Of a DNA stretch of 64,000 nt, positions 1-8,421 are shown piece by piece. Each line of letters begins with the position of its first letter. Positions within the stretch are counted from its first letter, which is position 1. Made by a program: the position numbers and the translations under genes. The DNA is from JBHJGM01 sp050331815. Its GTDB lineage: Bacteria; Verrucomicrobiota; Verrucomicrobiia; Opitutales; JBHJGM01. Below the pieces are notes generated by a model. That model worked only from the letters and a program-made list of their open reading frames with translations. It made no database searches and was not told the DNA's origin. Location: assembly GCA_050331815.1 (NCBI GenBank), contig JBHJGM010000014.1:1-64000 (forward strand), read 5' to 3'.

Positions 1-40
1 CCGCAAAACACATCGGTGCAGCAATCAACACGCAACACGA

Positions 41-78
41 GTCACTAAGCACCAGTCACTAAGTACCAAGTACCAAAG
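41..78. repeat. Short tandem low-complexity repeat
   Basis: Two nearly identical 14-bp units, gtcactaagcacca (41-54) and gtcactaagtacca (55-68), are followed by a partial unit, agtaccaaag. The repeat sits just past the stop codon of the minus-strand gene ending at 100. Text-like tandem repeats of this kind are common between genes in Verrucomicrobiota and related bacteria (recalled, not searched). No function is visible. Confidence 0.7.
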
Positions 79-99
79 CCCTGCAGCCCTGAAAAAACG

Positions 100-1923
100 C
101 TAGTACTTTTTCACGTAGCCCATGCCGCGGTCGTCCTGAAAGACCAGACGGCCTTCGTCCTTGCGGTAGTCGATCCAGCGCAGGCCCAAATCTGGGTTGA
201 TCGTCTGTCCCAGCAGGTAGACCTGACCATCGACCATCATCTTTGCGCTGCCCGAGCCGGTCATGAAGACTCCCGTGATATGCAGCGAGCGCAGGTAATG
301 CACCACCTCGGGTTGCGGCTTGAGCCGTTGTACAGGCGCTGGCGGAGGTGCGGGCGCCTCGGTGACGGTTGCCGGGTCGGGTGTGTCGCCGTTGCGGGGT
401 TGGGTGCTGTTTTGTGTCAGGGTGCGTGTTGGGCGCTGGCCCTGTTCGCCGGAGCGTAAAATCTTGTTAATCTGCGCGACGTTCTCGTTGGCGCGATCGT
501 TGTTCTGCACGGCTTGCTCCATCGCGAGCACCGGGCTACTGACTGCGGCAAAGGGGTCGGGTTCAGACTCGGAGCCGTTCGCATCGCGCGTTTCAGGGCC
601 GCGATCGCTGGCATCGCCGCTGCTGGTGGTGCCCCCGGCGACCTCCTTAAACGAGTCGATCACCTTGTCCAGGCCGTAGTACATCGAGGCACCGCCGACC
701 CCGAGCAACAGCAGCAGAATCGCGACAAAAATCAGGCCGCCCTTGGCGCTGGATTTTTTGGCGCCCGCGCTGGCGAGTTCACCGGCCTCCTCGATGACGG
801 GCGGGGCTTCGGTGTTTTGCTTGCGAACCTTCAGGCCGCGTTTGCCCTCGGCTTCGGGAGCAGTTGCAGCCGATGAGTCGATTCCGGCAAAACCGCCGCC
901 GGTTTCTTCGACGGGCTCGGGCCGGGGCGGGTCGACCAGATCGGACAGGCTGGAAAGGTCTTCGGCGGTAGTGCCGGTCGGCGGTGCCGTGCCGCCTGTA
1001 CTGGGAGCCGGCGGTACCGCTGATTGCGCTGCGGCTTCCTCGCCGACGGGTGGGCGCGAGTGATTGATCGGGGGCAGGGTGACGCCCTTGGCGATGCCGG
1101 GACGTGGTGGCCCCTTGCGAATCTCAAAGCGTGGTGTCGATGGCGAAGTGTTCGAGGGCGGCCCGGCCACACGGGTTCCGGGCAAGGAAGTGCTAGCGGC
1201 AGGCGGCGGCGTGGCCGGTGTCTCGCCAGCGCCTGGGGCGGTTGCTGCGTCCGGGGCAAAGGCCGGGTTGGGCTCGGAAGCCGTGTCGATGTCGTCCGCC
1301 AGTTTCTTTTCGGGTGTGGTTCCGGAGAAGAGGGTCGGGGTCAGCGATTCGCGCTTTTTCTTCGGGACAGGATCCAGCGGTGGCAAATCTGGCAGACCAC
1401 GCGTTTCCGAGGGCTTGCTGAGCTTGGGCTTATTGGCGGCAGAATCCGATGAAGGTGCTTCTGGCGTGGGGGTGTTCGCTTCAGGCGTAGAGGCGCTCGG
1501 TTGCGCGGAGGTGGCCGCCTGCGGTTCGGTAGCAGAGGGAGTTATCGTCGGTTTTTGCGGTGTAAGCGCAGGGGCTGGCTGCGGCGCTGCGGCCACCGGC
1601 TGCTCGGCAACCGGCTCTTCGGGCGTGGGTGTGGCAGCTGGCGATTCTGTCGAAAGGTTTTGAGGCGCTTCTGTTGCGGGTGGCGATTCCGCAGCGGCGG
1701 GCGGCTGAGGGGTCGGTGCTTGCGGCTGCAGTTTGAGCGCGGGCTTCAGCGCACGCGCGGAGCCGGTGTCGGCGCCAGCGGGCGTTTTTGAAGCGGGCAC
1801 AGGCGCGCTTTCGGGCTGGGCGGGCGCAGCGTTTTCTACCGAAGCCTGTTCGTGACTTTTCAGGCCTTCGAGCGGCTCCTGTTCGGAAGGGTCGGGCTGA
1901 TTGCCTGGATCAAGGGCGGACAT
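100..1923 (-). CDS. Pro/Ala/Thr-rich single-pass membrane protein, GspB-like C-terminus
   Basis: This 607-residue protein has a cytoplasmic-looking N-terminal part of about 390 residues, very rich in Pro, Ala, Thr and Glu and probably disordered. One membrane segment follows (about 397-418, GGLIFVAILLLLLGVGGASM). A second linker then leads to a compact C-terminal domain (about 540-607) containing LHITGVFMTG, MMVDGQVYLLGQTI and LVFQDDRG. That ending resembles the C-terminal domain of GspB, the partner of the ExeA/GspA ATPase in type II secretion. This is my pattern match, not a search. The next gene upstream has the same architecture, and an exeA remnant lies upstream of both. Product function is unknown; a periplasmic secretion accessory is the best guess. 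Confidence 0.7.
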   Translation of the reverse strand: MSALDPGNQPDPSEQEPLEGLKSHEQASVENAAPAQPESAPVPASKTPAGADTGSARALKPALKLQPQAPTPQPPAAAESPPATEAPQNLSTESPAATPTPEEPVAEQPVAAAPQPAPALTPQKPTITPSATEPQAATSAQPSASTPEANTPTPEAPSSDSAANKPKLSKPSETRGLPDLPPLDPVPKKKRESLTPTLFSGTTPEKKLADDIDTASEPNPAFAPDAATAPGAGETPATPPPAASTSLPGTRVAGPPSNTSPSTPRFEIRKGPPRPGIAKGVTLPPINHSRPPVGEEAAAQSAVPPAPSTGGTAPPTGTTAEDLSSLSDLVDPPRPEPVEETGGGFAGIDSSAATAPEAEGKRGLKVRKQNTEAPPVIEEAGELASAGAKKSSAKGGLIFVAILLLLLGVGGASMYYGLDKVIDSFKEVAGGTTSSGDASDRGPETRDANGSESEPDPFAAVSSPVLAMEQAVQNNDRANENVAQINKILRSGEQGQRPTRTLTQNSTQPRNGDTPDPATVTEAPAPPPAPVQRLKPQPEVVHYLRSLHITGVFMTGSGSAKMMVDGQVYLLGQTINPDLGLRWIDYRKDEGRLVFQDDRGMGYVKKY

Positions 1924-1983
1924 CTCGGAACCTGTAGCGTGTGTGCAAAAAGATAGGCGAAGGAAGCAGTCGCAATGAATCGG

Positions 1984-2790
1984 TCAGCGTCCAAGGACGG
2001 GCTTCCTGAACTCTCGTCCTGTTTCATCGACCAGAATGACCGCAGATTGAAGAATCTGGGCGATTTTCAGGTCCGGATCGGCCAGAAGTGTGTCACCTTC
2101 TTGTAAAAGCCGATTTTGAACGATGACTTTGTTGCGCGGGTCTTCTGTGCCGTAAAAGCGCAGGGCCGTGATGCGGGTCTTGCGCACTAGGTCGCCGAGG
2201 TCATCGGCGCGTGCAGCGGTGGCCACCGGTTTTTCAAAACTGGCGAGTCCGTCCACATCGGTGACGGCGGCTGGAACCGCCGCGGGTGCGGGCGTGGCAA
2301 AGGTTCGCTGTGCGCGTGACAGTGCGGGCGGCTCGGGCACTGGTGCCGTCGCCTCGACGGGCGTGGTGGCTGCGGGCTTGGCTACCGCAGGCAACAGCGG
2401 AACGACCTCGGTCGGACCTTCGGCGAGGCCGCTCAGGGGGGAGTTGATATAAAGGTTGTTGGTTGTGCTGGAGGCGGTGGCCGGAGCGTTCGGGCCGACC
2501 GCACCCTCTGGCAGAAAGTACCCGGCCACCGCGAAGAGACCCGCGAGGGCTAAAAGCCCGGCTGTGATCGCCAGGGTGAGCAGGCGGGTGTCGGTGCTAC
2601 GCTTGGGCCGCATCTCGATGGTTGGCTCCGGCTCGGCGGGAATCAAGCGCGTCACCCCGCGAACACGTGGGCCTGCGTTCGGCTCCAACTCCGGTTGATC
2701 GGTTTCCGAAGCCGCGCGATCACGGATGGGCCGCGGCAGCGCCATAGGTGCGTTGCCCTCTCGCCGGGGGACTTGTTGAATGAGGGACAT
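1984..2790 (-). CDS. Single-pass membrane protein with GspB-like C-terminus
   Basis: This 268-residue protein has a charged N-terminus, one membrane segment (about 71-93, LLTLAITAGLLALAGLFAVA), a Pro/Ala linker, and a C-terminal domain of about 65 residues with ITALRFYGTEDPRNKVIVQN and LLQEGDTLLADPDLKIAQIL. The pattern of a small-molecule-free beta domain carrying an R/Q-x-L-x-EGD turn is typical of GspB/PilP-like periplasmic proteins. It lies 60 bp upstream of the larger related gene, probably in the same transcript. A second ATG at 2745 has a GAGAGG-like site about 10 nt ahead of it and may be the true start. The role in secretion is inferred. Confidence 0.7.
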   Translation of the reverse strand: MSLIQQVPRREGNAPMALPRPIRDRAASETDQPELEPNAGPRVRGVTRLIPAEPEPTIEMRPKRSTDTRLLTLAITAGLLALAGLFAVAGYFLPEGAVGPNAPATASSTTNNLYINSPLSGLAEGPTEVVPLLPAVAKPAATTPVEATAPVPEPPALSRAQRTFATPAPAAVPAAVTDVDGLASFEKPVATAARADDLGDLVRKTRITALRFYGTEDPRNKVIVQNRLLQEGDTLLADPDLKIAQILQSAVILVDETGREFRKPVLGR

Positions 2791-2812
2791 AAGTTGTAGG
2801 AGAATCTAAAAG

Positions 2813-2846
2813 GCTGAAGCCAGGAGTCAGAATTCAGGAGCCAGGT
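2813..2846. repeat. Low-complexity CAGGAG-type repeat
   Basis: The stretch contains ccaggagtcag, then aattcaggagccagg, imperfect direct units based on (C/T)CAGGAG. Repeats reading like alternations of CAGGAGTCAGAATTC are familiar dispersed intergenic elements in Verrucomicrobiota and Planctomycetota (recalled). It lies where the exeA-like reading frame loses its homology, so it may mark the deletion point. Confidence 0.55.
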
Positions 2847-3049
2847 GCCGTTACTAAGAATGATAAACGCAGCTGACTGGAGCCGGAGATAAGGCGTGTT
2901 GGATGCAGGCGTGCTCCTTGCGAGGACGCAGCGCGCAGGCGACGCACATACGCTAGCGCCTGCGTATGGCCCGGCGATCGGAGGACGAAGCGCGGGTCGG
3001 AGGTCGCGTAGAAGGGCCGTTCGGGTCGCCCGTAGAATTCGGCGTACAT
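2834..3049 (-). pseudogene. 5' remnant of an ExeA/GspA-type AAA ATPase gene
   Basis: From the ATG at 3049 the minus strand reads MYAEFYGRPERPFYATSD, then PRFVLRSPGHTQALAYV. This is the characteristic opening of ExeA/GspA secretion ATPases (MYxxFFGLxxxPFxxTPDPRFLYxSxxHxxALAxL). After about 45 residues the likeness ends. No Walker A motif follows, and the frame stops at 2834. Normal family members run beyond 250 residues, so at least 80% of the gene is missing. It is upstream of, and in the same direction as, two GspB-like genes, where an intact exeA would be expected. I call it a truncated gene; a short leader peptide is very unlikely. Confidence 0.6.
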
Positions 3050-3366
3050 TGGATGGATGGAACGCTCGAGCCATCCGTCAGCTCCATCCATGAGCGCGCC
3101 GGAAAGCCGTTCGGCGTATCGTGCGAGTGCGTGCGTAGCAAAGGTGCGCCGATGGGTTGCGAGACCACGGTCGACGCCTCTTATAGTGTCGGCTGCATCC
3201 GCCAGGCTTTAAGCTCTGGCCGCACCGGTGCGTGGGAGGCATCTGCGGTCTTTGGCTAAAGCGGTGATCAGGCGATCATTGACCGGCTTGAGATTGTGGA
3301 AGTCCTTGAAAACAGGCATTTTTCGCTTGCGAATGATTTCTCGAAACCGATAAACGTATCCATAAG

Positions 3367-3708
3367 GTGGGGACGGGCGAAAGGCAGGGAGAATGGGAGT
3401 CCGATGGGCGCGGACCGCGGCCATGGGGGCACCAACTGGCCTTTGCGCTCGCCGTCGTTGGGCTGCTGGCGGTGTCCGCTTTATCCTGGAGTTCCTGGCG
3501 TACCGCCGTTCGCGAGCTCGAGCACCAGCAGACTCGCGAGGCCGAACTTTCGCGTGAAATTCGCCAGCTGCAGGCTTCCATCGAGCGGCAGCGTGCTTAC
3601 GCCGAACGCCTCGAAACCGATGACGCCCTGGCCGAACGCGTCCTGCGTGAACGCCTTGGCTACGTCCGCCCTGGAGACATCGTCTTTCGCTTCCCCTCGG
3701 CCCGGTGA
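3367..3708 (+). CDS. FtsB/DivIC-family septum formation initiator
   Basis: This small bitopic division protein has a short N-terminal tail and one membrane helix (about 24-44, LAFALAVVGLLAVSALSWSS). A heptad-like coiled coil follows (about 45-85, VRELEHQQTREAELSREIRQ), and it ends with RVLRERLGYVRPGDIVFRFP, the usual DivIC/FtsB finish. Proteins of this family join the FtsL-FtsQ(DivIB) complex at the septum. The only in-frame starts are non-ATG; GTG at 3367 is chosen and keeps all recognisable parts. At 113 residues it has the normal length. The stop codon lies inside the first base pairs of the repeat that follows. The frame is secure; assignment to FtsB rather than another member is less so. 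Confidence 0.8.
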   Translation: MGTGERQGEWESDGRGPRPWGHQLAFALAVVGLLAVSALSWSSWRTAVRELEHQQTREAELSREIRQLQASIERQRAYAERLETDDALAERVLRERLGYVRPGDIVFRFPSAR

Positions 3709-3860
3709 CCCGGGCAGGACTCAGATGCGGCGCATCTGGTTTGTTGGCAAGCCCGTAAGCGAGGCGTTCAGTGAGCGATTGGAGCCCGCGATTTCAGGAG
3801 AGGCTTCAGGCAAGGGCTTAGATTGGGTGCCTATCCTACGCAAATGCTATGGAGGCTCTC
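3704..3860. repeat. Direct repeat, copy 1 (157 bp)
   Basis: First of two ungapped copies with a 189-bp period, differing at 12 of 157 positions by my count (about 92% identity). It begins with ggtgacccgggcagg, overlapping the ftsB-like stop codon, and ends with tgctatggaggctctc. Each copy holds an 8-bp palindrome, cagatgcggcgcatctg (3722-3738 here). This copy could encode 46 residues from the ATG at 3726, but copy 2 stops early in the same frame, so it is probably not coding. Confidence 0.85.
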
Positions 3861-4161
3861 ACTAGACTTTAGGCACCCGCATTAACAGACTCGGTGACCT
3901 GGGCAGGACTCAGATGCGGCGCATCTGGTTTGTTGGCAGGCCCGTAAGCGGTGCGTTCAGTGAGCGATTGGAGTCCGCGATTTGAAGGGAAGCTTCAGGC
4001 AAAGGCTTGGATTGGGTGCCTATCCTACACAAATGCTATGGAGGCTCTCGCCCGGCATTGGGTTTTGCTGAAATACCCTAAAGGCTTGTCGACTGCGGGC
4101 GGGGCTGGCAGGGTGCCGAGCGGATTTTTCGGATTCCTTTCAAGCGGCAAACCATTTGTGC
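3709..4161. other. 453-bp intergenic region with a two-copy repeat
   Basis: Most of this gap is taken up by the two 157-bp repeat copies and the 32-bp spacer between them. The last 110 bases (4050-4161) lead to the pyrophosphorylase gene and contain no visible gene or terminator. Confidence 0.6.
3893..4049. repeat. Direct repeat, copy 2 (157 bp)
   Basis: Second copy of the repeat starting at 3704, again opening with ggtgacc and ending in gaggctctc, with the palindrome conserved at 3911-3927. The two copies differ only by substitutions, so they arose by duplication or by insertion of the same dispersed element. It falls about 110 bp before the pyrophosphorylase start codon. Confidence 0.85.
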
Positions 4162-5616
4162 ATGAGTACGACCGAACCCACCATTGAGGACCTGCGGGCG
4201 CAGTTTGAGGCGGCCGGGCAGGGCCATGTCTTCCGCTTTTGGGACCAACTGGACGAGGACGGAAGGGCGCGTCTAATTGAAGAGGCGCGCGAAATCGACC
4301 TGGAGGAGTTGCGGGGGCTCATCGACACGCTGGTGATGAACTACGAGGGGAGCGGGGTCGACCTGAGCGATTTGGAGCCGGCTCCCTACATCCCGCTGGT
4401 GGATGGGGCTGACGAAGGGCGGTTGCAGGACCAGGCGGCGGCGCGGGACGCGGGTGAAGCCGCATTGCGTGAAGGTCGGGTGGCGGCCTTTGTAGTGGCC
4501 GGCGGGCAGGGCACGCGGCTCGGTTACGACGGCCCCAAAGGTACCTTTCCGGTCACGCCGCTCCGGCAGAAGACGCTCTTTCAGGTGTTTGCGGAGAAGA
4601 TACGCGCGGCACGGGACGCCTACGGCGCGGCCATCCCCTGGTTTATCATGACGAGCCACGCCAACGACGTACCTACCCGGCGCTTTTTCGAGGCGCAGGG
4701 CTGGTTTGGGCTGGGTGCGGACTCGGTGCATTTGTTCAAGCAGGGACGCATGCCGGCGGTCGACAAGGCAGGCAAAATTCTGCTCGCGGCCAGAGATTCC
4801 ATCGCACTGAGCCCCGACGGTCACGGGGGCTCGTTGCGGGCGCTGGTCCGCTCGGGCGCCTGCGAAACCATGCGCGCAGCAGGCGTTGATGTGCTCAGCT
4901 ACTTTCAAGTGGACAACCCGCTGGTGCCGGTCATCGACCCGGTTTTTATTGGGCATCACCTGCAGGCCGGAAGCGACCTGTCGAGCATCATGGTCGAGAA
5001 GGCGTACGCCAAGGAGAAGCTCGGGCACTTTTGCACGCAGCGCGGGCGGATGGTGGTGATCGAGTACTCGGACCTGCCCGACGAATTGGCCGAGCAGACA
5101 ACCGACGCGGGCAACCTGCGGTTCAATGCCGGCTCGATTGCGATTCACGTGTTTAAGCGCGCGTTTGTGGAACGTTGCGGCTCGGGTACGGATCCGGACT
5201 TCCATCTGGCGTTTCACCGGGCCGAAAAGAAAGTTGCGACCGTCGATGCGGCGGGTGAGCCGGTGACGCCGGCGTCGCCAAACGGGGTCAAGTTCGAGAT
5301 GTTTGTCTTCGATGCGCTGCCGTTTGCGGGCAATCCCGTCATCGTGGAGGCGGCGCGGGAGGCGGTGTTCAGTCCGGTGAAAAACGCGGAGGGGGTGGAC
5401 TCCCCTGAGAGCAGCCGCGCAGATCAGTGCCGGCAGTTTGCCCGCTGGCTCAAGGCAGCGGGAGTGGAAATCGAAACCGATGCGACCGGGCTACCGCCGT
5501 TTACGTTGGAGATCAGCCCGTTGTTTGCGAACGACCCGGCGACCTTCGCGCGCAAGTGGCAGGCGTTGCCTGAAGCGGAGCGTCCCGCGGTCGGTCCGGG
5601 GTTTTATTTGGAGTAG
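4162..5616 (+). CDS. UDP-sugar pyrophosphorylase, UAP1 type
   Basis: Makes a UDP-sugar (UDP-GlcNAc/GalNAc or UDP-glucose) from UTP and a sugar 1-phosphate. An N-terminal helical region (1-105) precedes the nucleotide-binding signature FVVAGGQGTRLGYDGPKGTF (about 110-129), which matches the LxGGQGTRLG form of eukaryotic UAP1/AGX1 rather than the LNGGLGTSMG of UGP1. Later motifs include YFQVDNPLV, NGVKFEMFVFDALPF and a C-terminal SPVKNAEGVDSPE. Length is 484 residues, normal for UDPGP type 1 proteins. A TTG two codons upstream (4156) is possible, but the ATG at 4162 starts a better protein. The phosphohexomutase downstream would supply its substrate. Exact sugar is not decided by the sequence. 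Confidence 0.88.
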   Translation: MSTTEPTIEDLRAQFEAAGQGHVFRFWDQLDEDGRARLIEEAREIDLEELRGLIDTLVMNYEGSGVDLSDLEPAPYIPLVDGADEGRLQDQAAARDAGEAALREGRVAAFVVAGGQGTRLGYDGPKGTFPVTPLRQKTLFQVFAEKIRAARDAYGAAIPWFIMTSHANDVPTRRFFEAQGWFGLGADSVHLFKQGRMPAVDKAGKILLAARDSIALSPDGHGGSLRALVRSGACETMRAAGVDVLSYFQVDNPLVPVIDPVFIGHHLQAGSDLSSIMVEKAYAKEKLGHFCTQRGRMVVIEYSDLPDELAEQTTDAGNLRFNAGSIAIHVFKRAFVERCGSGTDPDFHLAFHRAEKKVATVDAAGEPVTPASPNGVKFEMFVFDALPFAGNPVIVEAAREAVFSPVKNAEGVDSPESSRADQCRQFARWLKAAGVEIETDATGLPPFTLEISPLFANDPATFARKWQALPEAERPAVGPGFYLE

Positions 5617-5781
5617 GTCGGGCGCTTCGGCGTTTTTCTTAATGACATTGGCGTGGCGTGGCGGCTAGATGAGTGCCCATGTCTGCCTGCGCCGCGGACG
5701 ACCGGGCTGATTCTTAATGAGATCGCCGGGTTGAAAGCGATGGCGCAGTGCTCCTGAAAGACCTCCAGCCAACACCTGAAC

Positions 5782-7779
5782 ATGCCTGTAGCCGAGCCTG
5801 CCGCCCTCCTGAAAAAAATCAACGCCGCCCGTAAGAAGGGCGATCTGCTTGAGTCCAGCGCGGAGCACCTGACCGCCTGGCTTGAAGCGGAGTTTCTGCC
5901 TGACTGGGCCCTGGAGTCGCTCGACGAGCTGGTCGGCGGCGGCGAATGGGAGGCGTTGAATGACCGATTTTACAAGCAGCTGAGCTTCGGCACCGGCGGC
6001 ATTCGCGGGAAGACCATGATGCCCAAGCCGACCAAGGCCGAGCAGGGTACGCCCTCGCCAGTGGGGGCGCCGGAGCACCCGGGGGTCGGTACGGCCATGC
6101 TCAACGACTTTGTGCTGGCGCGGGCGGCGGTCGGATTTTTCCGCTACGCCGAAGCCTACATCGCGCAGGATCCGCTGCGTTTCGAAGTGCCAAAGATCGT
6201 CATCAGCCATGATGTGCGGCATTACTCGCGGCACTTTGCCGAACTGGTCGCCTCCATCTGGACGCATCTTGGCGGCATCGCGCTGCTGTTCGACGGCCCG
6301 CGCTCGACGCCGCAGCTTAGCTTCGCGGTACGCCACCTGAAATGCACCTGTGGCGCGATGATCACCGCCAGCCACAATCCGCCGGAGGACAACGGCTTCA
6401 AGGCGTATTTCGAGGACGGCGGTCAGACCGTCTCCCCGCATGCCGAGGGTATCGTCGAACAGGCCAACGCGGTGGAACTGGCGTCGCTGCCGCCGTATTT
6501 GGAGATCGATCTGGAAGGCGTGCGCATCCTGGGCCCCGAAGTTGATGAGGCCTACCTGGAGGTGCTCGAAGAAACCGTGCTCGACCAGGAAGTCCTGGAG
6601 GACCAGGCCCCCAAGGTGGTTTTCACGCCGATTCACGGCACGGGTGCGGTCTCGTCGGTGCCGGCGTTGAAGCGGTTCGGGGTCGAAGCGATTCTGCCGG
6701 AAGCCCAGGCCGAGCCGGACGGGCGTTTCCCCACAGTGAAGTCGCCCAATCCGGAAAACGCCGATGCGCTGCAACAGGCCATCGAACTGGCCAAGGAGGA
6801 GGATGCCGATGTGGTGCTGGCGACCGACCCGGACGCCGACCGCATGGGTGTCGCCGTGCCCGGCGCGAGCGACGAAGACGACTGGGTTCTGCTGACGGGC
6901 AACGTGATCGGCTCGCTCCTGGCCGAGTACCGCATCACCACGCTGAAGGAGATGGAAATTTTGCCGGAAGGCGGCGACGAAAACGCCGCCCTGATCAAGA
7001 CCTTTGTGACAACCCCACTGCAACGGGCCATCGGCGAGGAACACGGCTTGAAGGTGATCGACACGCTGACCGGCTTTAAGTGGATCGGCGAGAAGCTGCA
7101 CCTTTATGAAGAGGCGATGGCCTCCGGGCTCGTCGAGGAAGAGGGATTGGTGATCGACTACGATGCTACGGATATCTCCACGCGGGTACAGATCTTACGT
7201 GATTATAGCACTTACTACGTCTTTGGTGGTGAGGAAAGCTACGGCTACCTGGCCAGCGACCGCGTGCGCGACAAGGACGCCAACAGCGCGGTGCTGATGT
7301 TTTGCGAGATGGTGGCCCACTTAAAGCGCACCGGGGTAAGCGTGCTGGAGTATCTCGACGGCCTGTATCAGCGCTATGGATACTATACGGAGGGCTTGTT
7401 GAACCTCTACTTTGAGGGCGCCGAGGGTTCGGCCAAGATTCAGCGCATCATCCAGAGCTACCGTGACGACGCACCCGAATCGATGGCGGGCTTTGACGTG
7501 GAGAAGGTGACCGACTTTGGCGCGGAAGACCTCGAGGACGCCGACGGCAAGCCCGTGCCCAAGGAGAACTTTTTTGTGTTGGAGTTGGCCGGGGGCTACA
7601 GTTTTGCCGTGCGCGGCTCGGGCACGGAGCCAAAAATTAAGTTTTATACCTTTGCCCACGAGCCCGTCGAGGAGCCCGGCGAGCTTTCCGGGGCCAAGGC
7701 GAAGGCCGAGGAGACACTGCGCAAGCTGGCCGAGGCGCTGGAAGCGGACGCCCGCGAACGGGCCGAAGGCGAGGGCTAG
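5782..7779 (+). CDS. Phosphohexomutase (phosphoglucomutase/phosphomannomutase family)
   Basis: Interconverts hexose 6- and 1-phosphates through a phosphoserine. The four standard motifs are in order: the active-site serine loop TASHNPPEDNGFKAYF (Ser197), the metal loop DPDADRMGVAVP, the sugar loop GGEESYGYL, and the phosphate-binding RGSGTEPKIKFY near the end. At 665 residues it is longer than the common 450-600-residue members. An N-terminal extension of about 60 residues (LLKKINAARKKG and following) precedes the catalytic fold. It follows the pyrophosphorylase by 165 bp on the same strand. A role in nucleotide-sugar supply is inferred from this. The substrate (glucose or mannose) is not resolved. 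Confidence 0.92.
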   Translation: MPVAEPAALLKKINAARKKGDLLESSAEHLTAWLEAEFLPDWALESLDELVGGGEWEALNDRFYKQLSFGTGGIRGKTMMPKPTKAEQGTPSPVGAPEHPGVGTAMLNDFVLARAAVGFFRYAEAYIAQDPLRFEVPKIVISHDVRHYSRHFAELVASIWTHLGGIALLFDGPRSTPQLSFAVRHLKCTCGAMITASHNPPEDNGFKAYFEDGGQTVSPHAEGIVEQANAVELASLPPYLEIDLEGVRILGPEVDEAYLEVLEETVLDQEVLEDQAPKVVFTPIHGTGAVSSVPALKRFGVEAILPEAQAEPDGRFPTVKSPNPENADALQQAIELAKEEDADVVLATDPDADRMGVAVPGASDEDDWVLLTGNVIGSLLAEYRITTLKEMEILPEGGDENAALIKTFVTTPLQRAIGEEHGLKVIDTLTGFKWIGEKLHLYEEAMASGLVEEEGLVIDYDATDISTRVQILRDYSTYYVFGGEESYGYLASDRVRDKDANSAVLMFCEMVAHLKRTGVSVLEYLDGLYQRYGYYTEGLLNLYFEGAEGSAKIQRIIQSYRDDAPESMAGFDVEKVTDFGAEDLEDADGKPVPKENFFVLELAGGYSFAVRGSGTEPKIKFYTFAHEPVEEPGELSGAKAKAEETLRKLAEALEADARERAEGEG

Positions 7780-7784
7780 GCGCG

Positions 7785-8330
7785 GTGCGGCGTCTGTTTG
7801 TGGCCATTGAACTGCCCGGTTATGTCAGGGAGGCCCTGACGCGGATACAGGAGCCGCTGGCCAAAGTGGCCTGGACGCCCGAGCCCAATTTTCACTTGAC
7901 GCTGAAGTTCATCGGCGAGGCCAGCGCGGGCTTCGAGGAGGCGGCACTGGCGGCGTTTGAAAAGGCGCAATTTCAGAGCTTTATGCTGGAGGTGAGCGGG
8001 GTGGGGCGCTTCCCCGAAAAGGGCAATCCGCAGGTGCTGTGGGCGGGCCTGGGCACGGCGCACCCGGTGCTCTTCCAGTTGCAGCAGCGCATCGAGAGTG
8101 ATCTATTTAACCTCGGCTTAGACCCGGGCAAGCGGGCGTTCATGCCCCACATCACACTGGCGCGGTGTAACGGGCTTTCTGCCGAGCAGGCGCGGCAGTA
8201 CCTGAAACGCCATGAGACCTTTGGCACGGCGCCTTTTCGAGTGGAATCGTATGTGCTGCTGGAAACGGTACGCAGCCCAGGCGAGCGCCCCAAGTATCTG
8301 AAGCGCAGGGAGTTCGCCTTGGTTAACTGA
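7785..8330 (+). CDS. thpR: RNA 2',3'-cyclic phosphodiesterase (2H family)
   Basis: A member of the 2H phosphoesterase superfamily (ThpR/LigT), which opens 2',3'-cyclic phosphate RNA ends. Both signature HxTx motifs are present: HLTLKFIGE near residue 39 and HITLARC near residue 123. The opening RRLFVAIELPGYVREAL is typical. The start is GTG at 7785, six bases after the mutase stop, suggesting cotranscription. Length of 181 residues is normal. The biochemical class is sure; the biological role is not known from context. Confidence 0.88.
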   Translation: MRRLFVAIELPGYVREALTRIQEPLAKVAWTPEPNFHLTLKFIGEASAGFEEAALAAFEKAQFQSFMLEVSGVGRFPEKGNPQVLWAGLGTAHPVLFQLQQRIESDLFNLGLDPGKRAFMPHITLARCNGLSAEQARQYLKRHETFGTAPFRVESYVLLETVRSPGERPKYLKRREFALVN

Positions 8331-8421
8331 ATTTGGATGCAAAAATGGCCGCGACTCAGGAATTTATGAGGCCGGGCAGCGCTCTTAACAGAAACAATCA
8401 CATACCTTTGAAAGGACAAAT

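Larger units (their letters stand above)
2791..3366. other. 576-bp gap holding an exeA remnant and a repeat
   Basis: Between the GspB-like genes and the FtsB-like gene I see only a short low-complexity repeat (about 2813-2846) and a truncated exeA-like start on the minus strand (2834-3049). The rest (3050-3366) has open frames in several directions, but none resembles a known protein or has a convincing ribosome-binding site. It looks like decayed sequence plus the promoter region of the plus-strand gene at 3367. Confidence 0.6.

Noticed and set aside
2966..3259. A 97-codon plus-strand frame between the exeA remnant and the FtsB-like gene
   Set aside because: The translation has no recognisable motif, no ribosome-binding site precedes it, and it covers the exeA remnant on the other strand.
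3209..3319. A short minus-strand frame beginning MPVFKDFHNLKPVNDRL
   Set aside because: At 36 residues, with no ribosome-binding site and no family likeness, I could not support it as a gene.
3726..3865. Possible 46-codon gene within repeat copy 1
   Set aside because: The second copy has an in-frame stop after 22 residues and there is no ribosome-binding site. Non-coding repeat is simpler.
5665..7101. A 478-codon open frame opposite the phosphohexomutase
   Set aside because: It mirrors the mutase exactly, has low-complexity Arg/Gly/His-rich composition and no recognisable motif. High-GC third codon positions produce such long antisense frames.
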